From the NCBI GenBank assembly GCA_026706455.1, contig JAPOYS010000105.1, positions 1-64,000 of the forward strand: a stretch of DNA of 64,000 bases. The letters are read 5' to 3'. The notes below the pieces were generated by a model that had not been told where the DNA came from, searched no databases, and worked only from the letters and a program-made list of their open reading frames with translations. A program made the translations under genes and the position numbers. This stretch comes from Chloroflexota bacterium (GTDB lineage: Bacteria > Chloroflexota > Anaerolineae > Aggregatilineales > Phototrophicaceae). Positions 1 to 10,520 of the stretch are shown here, piece by piece. Positions within the stretch are counted from its first letter, which is position 1. Each line of letters opens with the position of its first letter.

Positions 1-85
1 CCTGTTTTGGCCTTGAGAGGGCCACGTCCTAGGCCGCTAGACGAATGGGGCTCGTTTATGATTGTATTCAAATGCTGCCGCTTGG

Positions 86-1105
86 TCAAGACGGCGCGAG
101 GAAACCCATGCGTTCCTGCGCCAGCTTGAGCGTCGCCTCCGCGATCGCCGCCGCCTTCTCCCGTCCCAGCCGCAGCACTGAGTCAAGATAACCAGCTTCG
201 TTCATCAGTTGGTAGTAGCGCTCCTGCAGCGGTTCCAGCGTGGACACGACGCTGTCAGCCACCGCGCGCTTCAGATCGCCGTAGCCGCAGCCAGCAAATT
301 TCGCCTCGATTTCTTCGTTGCGTTCGCCCGCGATCGCCTGATAGATCGTCAACAGATTGTTGACGCCAGCGCGCTCCGCCTGGTCGCTGAAACGGATATC
401 ACGATGTGAATCGGTGACCGCGCGCATGATCTTCTTACGCGCGCGCGCCAGGTCGTCGAGCAGGAAGACGGCGTGATTCTCAGAATCTTCGCTCTTGGAC
501 ATTTTGGCCGTCGGGATGTCCAGCCCCATGATGCGGGCGCCCGCCTGCGGGTTCATCACCGACGGGAGCGTAAAGGTCTCGCCATACAAGTGATTGAAGC
601 GCTGCGCCAGATCACGCGTGAATTCCAGATGCTGGTTTTGATCATCGCCGACCGGCACCAGGTCGGCGTGATACAGCAGAATATCCGCAGCCATCAAGCT
701 GGGATAATTGAGCAAGCCGGCGCCAATAGATTCCTGCGCCTGCTTCGCCGACTTGTCTTTGAATTGCGTCATCCGCTGAAGCCAGCCCAACGGCGCCATA
801 CAGGTGAGCATCCAAGCCAGTTCTGAATGCGCAGGCACGTGCGACTGCACGAATATCGTCGAGACCTCCGGGTCGATGCCCGCCGCGATGTACATGGCGG
901 CGCTCTCGCGCGTTTTCTGACGCAACTCGAGCGGATCTTGCGTCACCGTAATCGCATGCAAGTCGACCACGCAGTAGAAGCAGTCGTAATCGTGTTGGAC
1001 TTCGACCCACTGCTTCAACGCGCCCAGGTAGTTGCCGATCGTGAGATTGCCCGAGGGCTGTATGCCGGAGAGGACCCGTGGTTTATTGTTGGAGTCAGCG
1101 CCCAT
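86..1105 (-). CDS. trpS: tryptophanyl-tRNA synthetase
   Basis: VLSGIQPSGNLTIGNYLGAL N-terminus, KMSKS motif, full-length class I aaRS of TrpS type. Confidence 0.97.
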   Translation of the reverse strand: MGADSNNKPRVLSGIQPSGNLTIGNYLGALKQWVEVQHDYDCFYCVVDLHAITVTQDPLELRQKTRESAAMYIAAGIDPEVSTIFVQSHVPAHSELAWMLTCMAPLGWLQRMTQFKDKSAKQAQESIGAGLLNYPSLMAADILLYHADLVPVGDDQNQHLEFTRDLAQRFNHLYGETFTLPSVMNPQAGARIMGLDIPTAKMSKSEDSENHAVFLLDDLARARKKIMRAVTDSHRDIRFSDQAERAGVNNLLTIYQAIAGERNEEIEAKFAGCGYGDLKRAVADSVVSTLEPLQERYYQLMNEAGYLDSVLRLGREKAAAIAEATLKLAQERMGFLAPS

Positions 1106-1186
1106 TGCACCATCCGCGGAATGTCAATCATTTGTGACGGGAAGATTCTAGCATTGTAAGGCGAGCGCTTCAACCAGAAACAGGCG

Positions 1187-1648
1187 CTAATAGCGTTCCT
1201 TGAGGGCGCGTTCAATCTGTCGATTGGCGTCGCGCTTGGCGAGATCGGCTCTTTTGTCATAGCGCTTTTTGCCGCGCGCAATGCCAATCTCTACCTTAGC
1301 GCGGCCGCGTTCGAGGTAGACCTCTAGCGGGATGGCCGTCATCCCGCTTTCCCGAATGCGACTGATGATCCGGTTGATTTCCCGCCGGTGCAGCAAGAGT
1401 TTCCGCGGCCGCCGCGGGTCGCTGTGCCCAAATATGTTTGCCTCTTTGTAGGGCGCAATATGCGTGTTCATCAGCCACAACTCGTTCCCCTGCTCCTGCA
1501 CGAATCCATCGCCGATATTGATGTTGTGATTGCGGATGGACTTGATCTCGGACCCAAGCAAAACAAGACCGGCGTCGTAGCGATCTTTGACCAGGTAATC
1601 CCGGCGCGCCTTGCGATTCTTGGTGATTGTCTTTCTGCCAGCGCTCAT
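1187..1648 (-). CDS. smpB: SsrA-binding protein SmpB
   Basis: KNRKARRDYLVKDRYDAGLVLLGSEIKSIR...GKKRYDKRADLAKRDANRQIERALKERY is typical of SmpB. Confidence 0.97.
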   Translation of the reverse strand: MSAGRKTITKNRKARRDYLVKDRYDAGLVLLGSEIKSIRNHNINIGDGFVQEQGNELWLMNTHIAPYKEANIFGHSDPRRPRKLLLHRREINRIISRIRESGMTAIPLEVYLERGRAKVEIGIARGKKRYDKRADLAKRDANRQIERALKERY

Positions 1649-1730
1649 GATGGGTATTGAATTGCGACAGTTTCACCCGCCGCCAGGAAGCAGCGATATC
1701 CGGCTAGGATACAGTTGGTTTTAGCCAGCT

Positions 1731-2780
1731 TCAAGATAGGGGCTGCCAGGCGCGCTGGAAGTCTTTGGCTTTTATCCGCTCAGCGGCAAACTCGGCGAGT
1801 ACGCCGCGCGAGACGCCAATGACGCGCAATATCGCCGAGTCATCGCCGCAATGTATGAGCCCGGCCGCGACTGCCTCAATGCCTTCAGGCAGGTCATCAA
1901 ATAAAGAAGCAACGGTATGCAATACCGTGTCAAGGCGTTGGCTCAATTCAGGACCCGGTATGGAGCAAACACGCATCACAAGCGTATTGCCAAGCTCCGT
2001 TGATTGGATATCGGTCTCCGACTGAGCAATTTCAAAATCATCGATCGCCGCAGCGACCAGTTCAACAAATGCGGCCACGTCAGCGACAACAACGACGGGC
2101 GGCGTACCGGCTTCCGGCTGCGAACGCTCCATTGGAACAGGTTCGACGCCGGGCTCTTCCGCCTCGTCGGACGAATCCGCGCCGCTCCGCGGTTCTTCCT
2201 CCAATTCGGGCGAAACGCTACTTGGTTCGTCGCCGGCTACGGCGGGTTCACTCGTCGGTTCCGTTACGACGATCACCTGCGCCTCGGGCGGCGGCAAGAT
2301 CTCGGACAACAACTGCGGAAGATCTACGGCGCCCGATAAGACCAAGCCTCCGCCTGCAACAATGATCAGCAGGACTAGGAGCATTGCCAGGCGGCCGCGC
2401 CAAGACGCGCCGTCGGAATCCGAGACGGCCTCGCGCGGCAAGTTCTCCCAATCTTCGATTTGGTAGTCGGCGGCGCTCTGCGCGCCAATCGGCTCGCTTG
2501 AATCAAAGGCGATGAGATCGGGATCTTTCGATTGCGCCTCGAGGACGTCCGCCTTCAACTCGCGCGCGCCCGGATAGTCCGGATCCAGCGCCAACACGCG
2601 TTCAAGCGCGGCTTGCCCCATTCCCGCATCGCGCAAGGCGTGGGTATAGACCCACCACAGGTGGGCGCTGCCGGCATCGTCTTCTACCAGCGGCGCCAAG
2701 AGTTCTTGCGCCCGCTCGAGTTCATCGTTCTCAATTAACTCATATGCCTGCCGCAGCAGCGCAGTGCTTGTGTCGCTCAT
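1731..2780 (-). CDS. TPR-like N-terminus, single-TM protein of unknown function
   Basis: N-terminal TPR-like helices (AYELIENDELERAQELLAPLVEDDAGSAHLWWVYTHALRDAG), one TM segment (LAMLLVLLIIVAGGGLVLSGAV), acidic/Pro linker, C-terminal globular region. Confidence 0.6.
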   Translation of the reverse strand: MSDTSTALLRQAYELIENDELERAQELLAPLVEDDAGSAHLWWVYTHALRDAGMGQAALERVLALDPDYPGARELKADVLEAQSKDPDLIAFDSSEPIGAQSAADYQIEDWENLPREAVSDSDGASWRGRLAMLLVLLIIVAGGGLVLSGAVDLPQLLSEILPPPEAQVIVVTEPTSEPAVAGDEPSSVSPELEEEPRSGADSSDEAEEPGVEPVPMERSQPEAGTPPVVVVADVAAFVELVAAAIDDFEIAQSETDIQSTELGNTLVMRVCSIPGPELSQRLDTVLHTVASLFDDLPEGIEAVAAGLIHCGDDSAILRVIGVSRGVLAEFAAERIKAKDFQRAWQPLS

Positions 2781-2924
2781 AGATTCGCCTTCAGGTTCGC
2801 GGCTGTTGACGCTATGCGGCTAGGTACGCCAAAATCGTAGCCTGAGCGCTCTCGCTACTCCACATAGAAGCTGCTTGCAATTCTGCTGATTAGCAGTCTA
2901 CAGCCGCTTGAATTTCGGCGCAAC

Positions 2925-2950
2925 GAAAAAGCCCACCAACAATGGTGAGC
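2925..2950 (-). terminator. Rho-independent terminator downstream of tRNA-Leu
   Basis: On minus strand GCTCACC-ATTGTT-GGTGGGC hairpin (one G-U pair) followed by TTTTT, just 3' of the tRNA. Confidence 0.75.
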
Positions 2951-2960
2951 TCGTCGGCGA

Positions 2961-3042
2961 TGCCCTGAAGAGGACTCGAACCTCCACCCCGTTAAGGACA
3001 CGGCCCTCAACCGTGCGCGTCTGCCAGTTCCGCCATCAGGGC
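2961..3042 (-). tRNA. tRNA-Leu (anticodon GAG)
   Basis: Minus strand GCCCTGATGGCGGAACTGGCAGACGCGCACGGTTGAGGGCCGTG...GGTTCGAGTCCTCTTCAGGGCA; acceptor stem GCCCTGA/TCAGGGC; anticodon stem CACGG/CCGTG with loop TTGAGGG; long variable arm. Confidence 0.95.
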
Positions 3043-3119
3043 AAACAACAGAGCCAAGTATAGGCTTTTGCCGTAAAATGTCAATGCCGCGCAGTCCGCG
3101 CCCATGTGTCTAATTCATC

Positions 3120-3148
3120 TTGAGCAAGCAGGTTTCCTGCCGTATCAT
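3120..3148 (+). promoter_or_regulatory. sigma70-like promoter upstream of plsX
   Basis: TTGAGC-N17-TATCAT ending 45 nt before the plsX ATG at 3194. Confidence 0.45.
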
Positions 3149-3193
3149 ACGGCGCTAGCCCGGACACGAACGTCTACAGAAGGTCTTCACATA

Positions 3194-4192
3194 ATGCGCA
3201 TTGCGCTGGATGCGATGGGAACGGACAACCGCCCGTTGAGCGATATCGCCGGCGGCGTGCTGGCCGCCAACGAATTTGGCGATACCATCGTTCTTGTTGG
3301 CGACAAGCGCATGATCGAAGCGGAGCTCAAGAATCACGCTGTTGAGACGAGCAATGTTGAAATCTTGCATGCGCCAGACGACATTGCCATGGATGAGAAA
3401 CCAACTGATGTTCTCAAGTTGGGCGCCTCTTCGTCTATACATGTCGCCCTCGAAGCCGTCAAGAACGGCGATGTTGACGCCTTTGTCACGATGGGCAATA
3501 CCGGCGCCGTGCACGCCCTCGCTACGCTGAAGACGCTTAGACGAATCCCCGGCGTTAAGCGCCCGGTCTTGTCGGCGCTGTTCGCCATCAACGATCACCG
3601 CATGATTTTCCTGGATGTTGGCGCCAACACGGATGTCAAGGCGGAGTGGGTGCCGCAATTCGCGATGATGGGCAGCATCTACGCCGAGCGCGTCATGCGC
3701 TGCGCCAAGCCTCGCATTGCCCTGCTCTCCAACGGCGCGGAAGAAATCAAGGGCAATCTGCTGATTCGGGAAGCGGCGCAACTGCTGCGCCACAGCAAGA
3801 TGAACTTCGTCGGCAACGTGGAGCCGGTCGAGCTAATGACGTCGGTTGCCGATGTAATCGTCATGGATGGATTCGTTGGCAATATCGTGCTGAAGATGTT
3901 TGAAGCCACCACCCATTATGTGGCGACCCTGCTGCGGCAAGAATTCCGCAACGACGCCTTTTCCATGTTGGGCGGCGCGCTTGCGCGGCCCGCCTTCAAT
4001 CGCATTAGACGCCGCGTGGATACATCGCAAATTGGCGGCGCGCCACTGCTGGGTGTGAACGGTGTTGTCATAATTGGGCACGGCGGGAACTCCGCTATCG
4101 GCATCAAGAACGCCATTCAACAGGCGCGATCGGCCGTGCGCGAGAATGTCATCAGCGCGATTCGCAGCGGCATCGCGCAGGAATTGACGTAA
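3194..4192 (+). CDS. plsX: phosphate acyltransferase PlsX
   Basis: MRIALDAMGTDNRP...; the ORF extends upstream but the conserved start is ATG at 3194. Confidence 0.95.
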   Translation: MRIALDAMGTDNRPLSDIAGGVLAANEFGDTIVLVGDKRMIEAELKNHAVETSNVEILHAPDDIAMDEKPTDVLKLGASSSIHVALEAVKNGDVDAFVTMGNTGAVHALATLKTLRRIPGVKRPVLSALFAINDHRMIFLDVGANTDVKAEWVPQFAMMGSIYAERVMRCAKPRIALLSNGAEEIKGNLLIREAAQLLRHSKMNFVGNVEPVELMTSVADVIVMDGFVGNIVLKMFEATTHYVATLLRQEFRNDAFSMLGGALARPAFNRIRRRVDTSQIGGAPLLGVNGVVIIGHGGNSAIGIKNAIQQARSAVRENVISAIRSGIAQELT

Positions 4193-4208
4193 ACCGGAGC
4201 AAGCCAGC

Positions 4209-5471
4209 ATGGAGCTTATGCGCAACGGTCGCAAGCGGGTCGTCATCACCGGCTTGGGCGTCGTCTCGCCGCTGGGGCGCAAAGTTGATTTCTGGGACGC
4301 GATTGAAGCGGGAACCTCCGGCATCCGCAAGCTGCAAAACATTGAGTCCAAGCATTTGAATGTGCGCATCGGCGCCGAGGTGCTTGACTTCGATTCGTCC
4401 GCGTATATCCCGCCCAAACAGGCGCGGCGCATGGGACGAGCGACGCAGTTTGCCGTGGTCGCCGCCATGATGGCGCTTGAGGATTCGGGACTGACAATCG
4501 ACGGCGTCCGCGAGAACGGGCAGCGCGTGGCGACGATCATTGGCAGCACGCTCGGCAGCTATGAAGTTGGTGAAGCCGGGATACGGGTATGGCGCGATTC
4601 CGGCTACAAGCGCGCGAATCCGATGAGCATTGTCAACGCGCTGCCAAACATGCCCGGTCATTATGTGAGCACGATGCTGAAGGCTCTTGGGCCGCTGGTC
4701 ACGCCATCAGTCGCTTGCGCCACCGGGATACAGGCGGTTGGCGAGGCCAGCGATTTGATCCAGCTGGGAAAATGCGACATCGCCCTCGCCGGCGCAATTG
4801 ACGCGGTCATGTTTGATTACATCCTGGCTGGATTCAGCGCCACGCGCGCGCTCACCCGCGATTACAATGACGCGCCGGAGCAAGCCAGCCGTCCCTTCGA
4901 CGCCGATCGGTCTGGCTTCGTGCTTGGCGAAGGCGGCGCGGTATTCATCGTGGAGAGCCTGGAGCGCGCCTGCGAGCGCGATGCCAATATCTACGCGGAG
5001 ATTCTGGGTTATGCCTCGTCCTCCGACGCCTATCACGTCGCCGCGCCGGATCCGGATGGCGGCGGCGCCAAGCGAGCCATGCAGTGGACGCTGGACGACG
5101 CCCGCATAAATCCATCGGAAGTCGAATACATCAATGCGCACGGCTCGTCGACGGTCGCCAACGACGCCATCGAAACCGCGGCTGTGAAACAGGTCTTCGG
5201 CGAAGACGCCTATACGATCCCGGTGACCTCAACCAAGAGCATGATCGGGCATGCGATGGCCGGCTGCGGCGCCTTGGAGTTGTCAGCTTGCCTGATGACG
5301 CTGGAAAGAGAAACGCTACACCCGACTGTAAACTACGATACGCCGGATCCAGCCTGTGACTTGGATTACGTGCCCAATGAGGCGCGCCATGTGCCCGGCA
5401 TCCGGACCTTGATGTCCAACAGCTTTGGCTTGGGCGGTCAGAACGCTTCGATTATTCTGCGCAAAGTCTAA
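4209..5471 (+). CDS. fabF: beta-ketoacyl-ACP synthase II
   Basis: VVITGLGVVSPLG, PSVACATGIQAVG (active-site Cys), NAHGSST, STKSMIGHAMAG motifs. Confidence 0.95.
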   Translation: MELMRNGRKRVVITGLGVVSPLGRKVDFWDAIEAGTSGIRKLQNIESKHLNVRIGAEVLDFDSSAYIPPKQARRMGRATQFAVVAAMMALEDSGLTIDGVRENGQRVATIIGSTLGSYEVGEAGIRVWRDSGYKRANPMSIVNALPNMPGHYVSTMLKALGPLVTPSVACATGIQAVGEASDLIQLGKCDIALAGAIDAVMFDYILAGFSATRALTRDYNDAPEQASRPFDADRSGFVLGEGGAVFIVESLERACERDANIYAEILGYASSSDAYHVAAPDPDGGGAKRAMQWTLDDARINPSEVEYINAHGSSTVANDAIETAAVKQVFGEDAYTIPVTSTKSMIGHAMAGCGALELSACLMTLERETLHPTVNYDTPDPACDLDYVPNEARHVPGIRTLMSNSFGLGGQNASIILRKV

Positions 5472-5486
5472 GGGTATTGGCGACCT

Positions 5487-6860
5487 ATGTCTCGAGTCAT
5501 CACAATCATCGGCGGCGGACTGGCGGGCAGCGAAGCCGCCTGGCAATTGGCCGAGCGCGGCCACGACGTGCAGCTGTCTGAGATGCGTCCAGCCAAATCG
5601 ACGGGCGCTCACGTAAGCGACCGGCTGGCGGAGCTCGTATGCAGCAACTCGCTGGGTTCCAAACTGTCGGACCGAGCCACCGGCATCTTGCAAAATGAAA
5701 TGAAGATGCTGGGCTCGCTGCTCATCGGCTGCGCGGAAGCAGCGGCGGTGCCCGCAGGCGGCGCGCTGGCGGTAGATCGCACCCTTTTTGCCGAACTGGT
5801 TACTTCACATCTGACGGCGCATCCAAGAATAAAAGTAAGGCGCGAGGAAGTCACACGCTTGCCGCTCGACGCTCCAGCCATCGTCGCGACGGGTCCCTTA
5901 ACCTCGCCGGCGCTGGCTGAAGATATCGGCAAGCTTACCGGCGAGGAGCATTTGTACTTCTATGATGCGATTTCGCCGATTGCGCGCGCCGACAGCATTG
6001 ACATGACGCGCGCCTTTTATGGGAATCGCTACAGCCGCGGCGATGACGATGCGGGCGACTACATCAATTGCCCGCTGGAAAAGGATGAATATCGCCAATT
6101 TGTGCGCGCGTTAAAAGCGGCCGAAACGATTGAACTGCGCGACTTTGAACGGGAGGACCCGAACTTTTTCGAGGGCTGCGTGCCGATTGAAGAGCTGGCG
6201 AAAAGAGGCGATGACACGCTGGCATTTGGTCCAATGCGCCCAGTCGGCTTGACAAATCCGCACACGGGCAGGCGGCCGCACGCGGTTGTTCAGTTGCGCA
6301 AGGATGACATCGCCGGCAGCTTGTACAATATTGTCGGCTTCCAAACGAATATCCGCTGGGGCGAGCAGAAAGAGATCCTGCGCCTGATTCCTGGGTTGGA
6401 GACGGCCGAATTCATCCGCATGGGCCAAATGCATCGCAATACCTTTCTCAACGCGCCGGCGCTGCTTGCGCCCACGATGCGCTTCCGCCGCCGGGAACAG
6501 CTCTATTTCGCGGGCCAGATCACCGGCGTTGAGGGATATGTCGGCAACATCGCGACCGGCTTGCTCGCCGCCTTAAATCTGGCGCGCCAGCTCAATGGTT
6601 TGCCCGATTGGATCCCGCCGGCAGACACGATGCTCGGCGCCTTGTGCTATTATGTGACCCATGCCGATCCGATGCGCTTCCAGCCGATGAAGGCCAATTT
6701 GGGAATCCTGCCGCCGCTTGCGAAAAAGATCCGAAACAAAGCGGCGCGCAAAGCCGCCTATGCCGCGAGGGCGCGAATCAGCATGACGCAATCGCTTCAG
6801 GACTTAGATGACGCCTGCATCAATCGATCACTGAACATTCCGCTGCGCGAGCTGCTATGA
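5487..6860 (+). CDS. trmFO: methylenetetrahydrofolate--tRNA-(uracil-5-)-methyltransferase TrmFO
   Basis: [59 protein letters not shown]. Confidence 0.95.
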   Translation: MSRVITIIGGGLAGSEAAWQLAERGHDVQLSEMRPAKSTGAHVSDRLAELVCSNSLGSKLSDRATGILQNEMKMLGSLLIGCAEAAAVPAGGALAVDRTLFAELVTSHLTAHPRIKVRREEVTRLPLDAPAIVATGPLTSPALAEDIGKLTGEEHLYFYDAISPIARADSIDMTRAFYGNRYSRGDDDAGDYINCPLEKDEYRQFVRALKAAETIELRDFEREDPNFFEGCVPIEELAKRGDDTLAFGPMRPVGLTNPHTGRRPHAVVQLRKDDIAGSLYNIVGFQTNIRWGEQKEILRLIPGLETAEFIRMGQMHRNTFLNAPALLAPTMRFRRREQLYFAGQITGVEGYVGNIATGLLAALNLARQLNGLPDWIPPADTMLGALCYYVTHADPMRFQPMKANLGILPPLAKKIRNKAARKAAYAARARISMTQSLQDLDDACINRSLNIPLRELL

Positions 6861-8179
6861 CCCAAGTCCATCAAACAAATAATTTTCCGGCGGAGCGTGG
6901 CTACCTGGTAGGCATCGCATTGCAGCAAGAACACGCGCTGCTCACGGTCGAGGATTCACTGGCTGAGCTAGCGCTCTTGGCACAGACGGCCGGCATCCGG
7001 GTCGTTGGGCAAACTTTCCAGCGGCTGCGACAGATTAATCCCAAGACCTTGATCGGCTCGGGCAAGCTGCAAGAAATCCTGGATGATGTGGCGCTGTACG
7101 ACGCCGCTGTGCTGATCTTCGATGAGGAACTATCGCCTCGTCATCAGCGCGAGTTGGAAAAGCAGCTGGGCGAGGAGCTGCGTTTGCTCGATCGTTCGGC
7201 GCTGATACTCGATATCTTCGCCCAACACGCGCGGACCAGCGAAGGCGTTTTGCAGGTAGAACTAGCGCAATACGAATACAGGCTGCCGCGCTTGACCCGG
7301 CAATGGACGCACCTGGCGCGCCAGGCCGGCGGTGGCGGCGCGCGCGGCGGCTCGGGCGGCGTGGGCTTGCGGGGACCAGGCGAGACCCAGCTGGAAGTTG
7401 ACCGCCGCGAAATCACGCGAAAGATCACCAAGCTGAAGCGCGACTTGGAGCATGTGCGCGCGCATCGACATCTTCATCGCCGGCGGCGGCAAAGCTCGGG
7501 TTTGCCCCTGGTGGCGCTCGTCGGATATACCAATGCTGGCAAATCGACATTGATCAATGCCTTAACGAATGCTGGCGTTTACGCCGCCGACCAGCTGTTT
7601 GCCACGCTGGACCCCACCACTCGGCGTCTGCAATTGCCCAATCGGCGCGAGGCGCTGATAAGTGATACCGTCGGCTTCATCCAGAAGTTGCCGACGACCT
7701 TGATCGCCGCCTTTCAGGCAACGTTGGAGGAAGTGATCGAAGCCGACCTGCTGCTGCATGTGGTGGACGCCAGCCACCCCAATGCCGCGCAGCATATCGA
7801 GGCAGTCGAAGACACGCTGGCGGAGATCGACGCGTCCGCCATTCCGCGTATACTGGTGCTAAACAAGACCGACCAACTTGCCGGACCCGTTCCCAAATTC
7901 TCGCTCATAGACACATACCAAGGCACGGCGGCGATTTCGGCTAAGGAGGCGCAGGGCATTGACGAATTGCTTCATTTGATCCGCGATACGCTCGAGACGC
8001 GCATGACCGCGCTCGAAGTCGTCATCCCCTATCAGACGGGACAGGTGTATTCCGATCTCTATGACAAGGGCTACATCGAGTCCGAGCAAACAGATCAGTC
8101 CGGCTGGCGCTTGACCCTTCGCCTGCCTGAAGACGCGCGTGACAATTATCGCCAATTTGTAGTTGTGGAGAGATTCTAG
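6857..8179 (+). CDS. hflX: GTPase HflX
   Basis: [23 protein letters not shown] Gly-rich linker; G1 [36 protein letters not shown]. Confidence 0.95.
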   Translation: MTQVHQTNNFPAERGYLVGIALQQEHALLTVEDSLAELALLAQTAGIRVVGQTFQRLRQINPKTLIGSGKLQEILDDVALYDAAVLIFDEELSPRHQRELEKQLGEELRLLDRSALILDIFAQHARTSEGVLQVELAQYEYRLPRLTRQWTHLARQAGGGGARGGSGGVGLRGPGETQLEVDRREITRKITKLKRDLEHVRAHRHLHRRRRQSSGLPLVALVGYTNAGKSTLINALTNAGVYAADQLFATLDPTTRRLQLPNRREALISDTVGFIQKLPTTLIAAFQATLEEVIEADLLLHVVDASHPNAAQHIEAVEDTLAEIDASAIPRILVLNKTDQLAGPVPKFSLIDTYQGTAAISAKEAQGIDELLHLIRDTLETRMTALEVVIPYQTGQVYSDLYDKGYIESEQTDQSGWRLTLRLPEDARDNYRQFVVVERF

Positions 8180-8206
8180 CACCGCAGAAACGCCGAATTA
8201 GCGCAG

Positions 8207-9202
8207 CTATGCCGGTATTTGAACCCAATAAAACTCGGGCTTAAAGCGGCTGTGCAGGAACAGGCGCATGTCGTCGGACAAGGCGATGGCGAGCGGCGCC
8301 GGAATATCAGAGAAGACGACAACTTCCACATCTTGATTATCGCAGCCATTGTCTAAGCACTGCGACGGCTCAATCCGTCCGATGACGCCGCGTGTGCCCA
8401 GGGCGTACGAGAAATAAAGATAACCGTCGGCGCCAATGGCGATATTGGACGTATTCTGCAAGCCCGAAACCAGCGGCTTGACAGGCGAGAATCCCTCGTC
8501 AGCATCCACTGCAAAATACTCAATGCCACGCCTGGCGCTGCCGCCATTGGCGAAGTAAACGTGGTTGGCGTCGCGGACGATGCCCGTCGGCGCGCGCAGT
8601 TCGCTGACGACGGCGCGCGGTTCGGCGCCCGAAGGCAACTCGAATATAGAATTCGCGCGCGTGTCGGTAAACAGGAAACTGCCTGCGTTGAGGCGCGCGA
8701 TGCCCCAGGGCGCTTCCAAATCACTCGCCACGCTGATTGGCGCCCCGCGGCGTTGATCGACTTTCCACAGGTTGCCGCTGTCCGGATCTGGCGCCCATAG
8801 GTCAAAACCAGCTTCAGTCGCTTCGGCGATGATATTGTTGCCGTTGCGGACGCCAAATACAAAGGTGACGGTGTCGCCGCTGCGATCGTCGATCTTATAA
8901 ATCGTCCAATCGCCGTTGCAGACGGTGTAGAGCGCATTGTCGAACCAAACGATACCATTCGGTCGCTGTACATTGCCGACCATCAACTCCAGGTCGGCTT
9001 GCAGAAATGGCCGTTCCAGCGCGCCGAAACGAGCTTCGTCGGCAGCTGTCGAATTGGCCTCAGTGGGCGCGGCGGGAGCGCGGATCTCAACTTCGGCTTG
9101 TTGCGCAACCGGTGTCGCCGCTTGCCCGTGTATCACGGTCGCCAGCACGAAGAGGACGATAAGAGCGAGGAAACGAATGGTAGGCGCCTGCGGTGAATAC
9201 AT
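8207..9202 (-). CDS. secreted beta-propeller-like (NHL/SMP-30-type) protein
   Basis: Signal-peptide-like N-terminus from internal Met (MYSPQAPTIRFLALIVLFVLATVIHGQA) followed by repeated blade-like segments. Confidence 0.55.
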   Translation of the reverse strand: MYSPQAPTIRFLALIVLFVLATVIHGQAATPVAQQAEVEIRAPAAPTEANSTAADEARFGALERPFLQADLELMVGNVQRPNGIVWFDNALYTVCNGDWTIYKIDDRSGDTVTFVFGVRNGNNIIAEATEAGFDLWAPDPDSGNLWKVDQRRGAPISVASDLEAPWGIARLNAGSFLFTDTRANSIFELPSGAEPRAVVSELRAPTGIVRDANHVYFANGGSARRGIEYFAVDADEGFSPVKPLVSGLQNTSNIAIGADGYLYFSYALGTRGVIGRIEPSQCLDNGCDNQDVEVVVFSDIPAPLAIALSDDMRLFLHSRFKPEFYWVQIPA

Positions 9203-9425
9203 TGTACCTGAATGATAGTGGCTCGGTTGCACCTTACTGTGGTGGCATTCTACAACGCTTGAGCGCATCCAACTAGCGGCAGCGCGCCGGCCTTCCCGGA
9301 CGTCCTGGGCTAGCGAACAAGGTACGTCAATCGATAAAGTATAATCGGACGGCATACTGAACCATTGGAGAGCATTGATGCCTGGCTGGCGCGCGTCCAT
9401 AGCGTCTTTTGGTGGAGGCTAACGC

Positions 9426-10511
9426 GTGACCCCAGCGAAAGCCGCAAGAGAATCCAGCAACTACGAGGCGGAGGTCATTCCGGGCATTGAGCCATTTGCT
9501 CTGGACGAGCTGCGCGCGAAGTGCGCTCGCCAGACCATCCGCCCCACTCGCGCGCGACCGGGATTCGTGCGTTTCGCATTCAGCGGTCCACCGACGGAGC
9601 TGAACGCGTTACGGTCGGTCATTGCGATCTACCGAGTTCATACCTTCGATATCCCGCGTCCGAAAGCCTTGCTCGGTCATCAGCACTTTGCGCGACTCGT
9701 GACCGCGCTCGCGGATATCATGCGTCTGTTTCCGCGCGCGCCTCAGACCCTCGGCATCGGCGCCGCTGGCTCGGAATCGTCTGTGTTGCGCCGCTTGCGC
9801 CGGGAGTTGGCTCAGGCGCTGAAACTGGAAGAGAGCAAAGACAAGGGCGAGTTATTCATTCGCCTCGCGCCGGACAGCCACAAGACATGTTGGGAAGTGC
9901 TGGCGCGGACGACGCTCATGCCGCTGGCGAAAAGGGCGTATCGAGTAGACGATGTGCCCGGATCGCTTAACGCCACCGTTGCTTACGCCTTGACGCAAGT
10001 CAAGCCACTGCGTGGAAGATCAACGGTCGTCAATCTCTGCAGCGGCGCGTCCACAATCTTGATCGAACATGCGCTGCAACGCCCGCAAGATCGGCTTATC
10101 GCGATCGACAATAGCGCGGCTGTCATCGCGGCTGCCAGGCGGAATGGCGCCGCCAGCGGAACAGGGCTTAGCATTAGTCAGCTGCGCGCGGATGCGACGA
10201 ATACCCCGTTGCCGCCTCACATGGCCGACCAACTCTACGCAGACTTGCCCTTTGGCAACCTGGTAGGCTCTCATGCGGAGAACAAGCTTCTTTATCCGGA
10301 CATACTGCGCGAGGCGGCCCGTCTGGCGCGTCCGGCTGCGGGCTTTATCGTATTGACGCACGAGATCAAATTGATGCGCGAAAGCCTACCGGCGTCGCCC
10401 TGGGTGCTAATCAACGAAACCAAGATTAACCTGCGAGGACTGCATCCGCGCATATTTGTGCTGGAGCGAAACTCGACTAGGATAGTAGGTGATTTCGCCG
10501 CCGACCGATGA
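9426..10511 (+). CDS. TrmN/Trm14-like RNA methyltransferase (UPF0020-type Rossmann fold)
   Basis: VVNLCSGASTILIEHAL (SAM motif I), ADLPFGNLVGSH (motif IV variant), N-terminal region THUMP-like. Confidence 0.65.
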   Translation: MTPAKAARESSNYEAEVIPGIEPFALDELRAKCARQTIRPTRARPGFVRFAFSGPPTELNALRSVIAIYRVHTFDIPRPKALLGHQHFARLVTALADIMRLFPRAPQTLGIGAAGSESSVLRRLRRELAQALKLEESKDKGELFIRLAPDSHKTCWEVLARTTLMPLAKRAYRVDDVPGSLNATVAYALTQVKPLRGRSTVVNLCSGASTILIEHALQRPQDRLIAIDNSAAVIAAARRNGAASGTGLSISQLRADATNTPLPPHMADQLYADLPFGNLVGSHAENKLLYPDILREAARLARPAAGFIVLTHEIKLMRESLPASPWVLINETKINLRGLHPRIFVLERNSTRIVGDFAADR

Positions 10512-10520
10512 AGGAAACTG

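Noticed and set aside
1187-1648. Searched for a tmRNA gene near smpB
   Set aside because: No tmRNA-like tag or tRNA-like ends seen in the neighbouring intergenic sequence.
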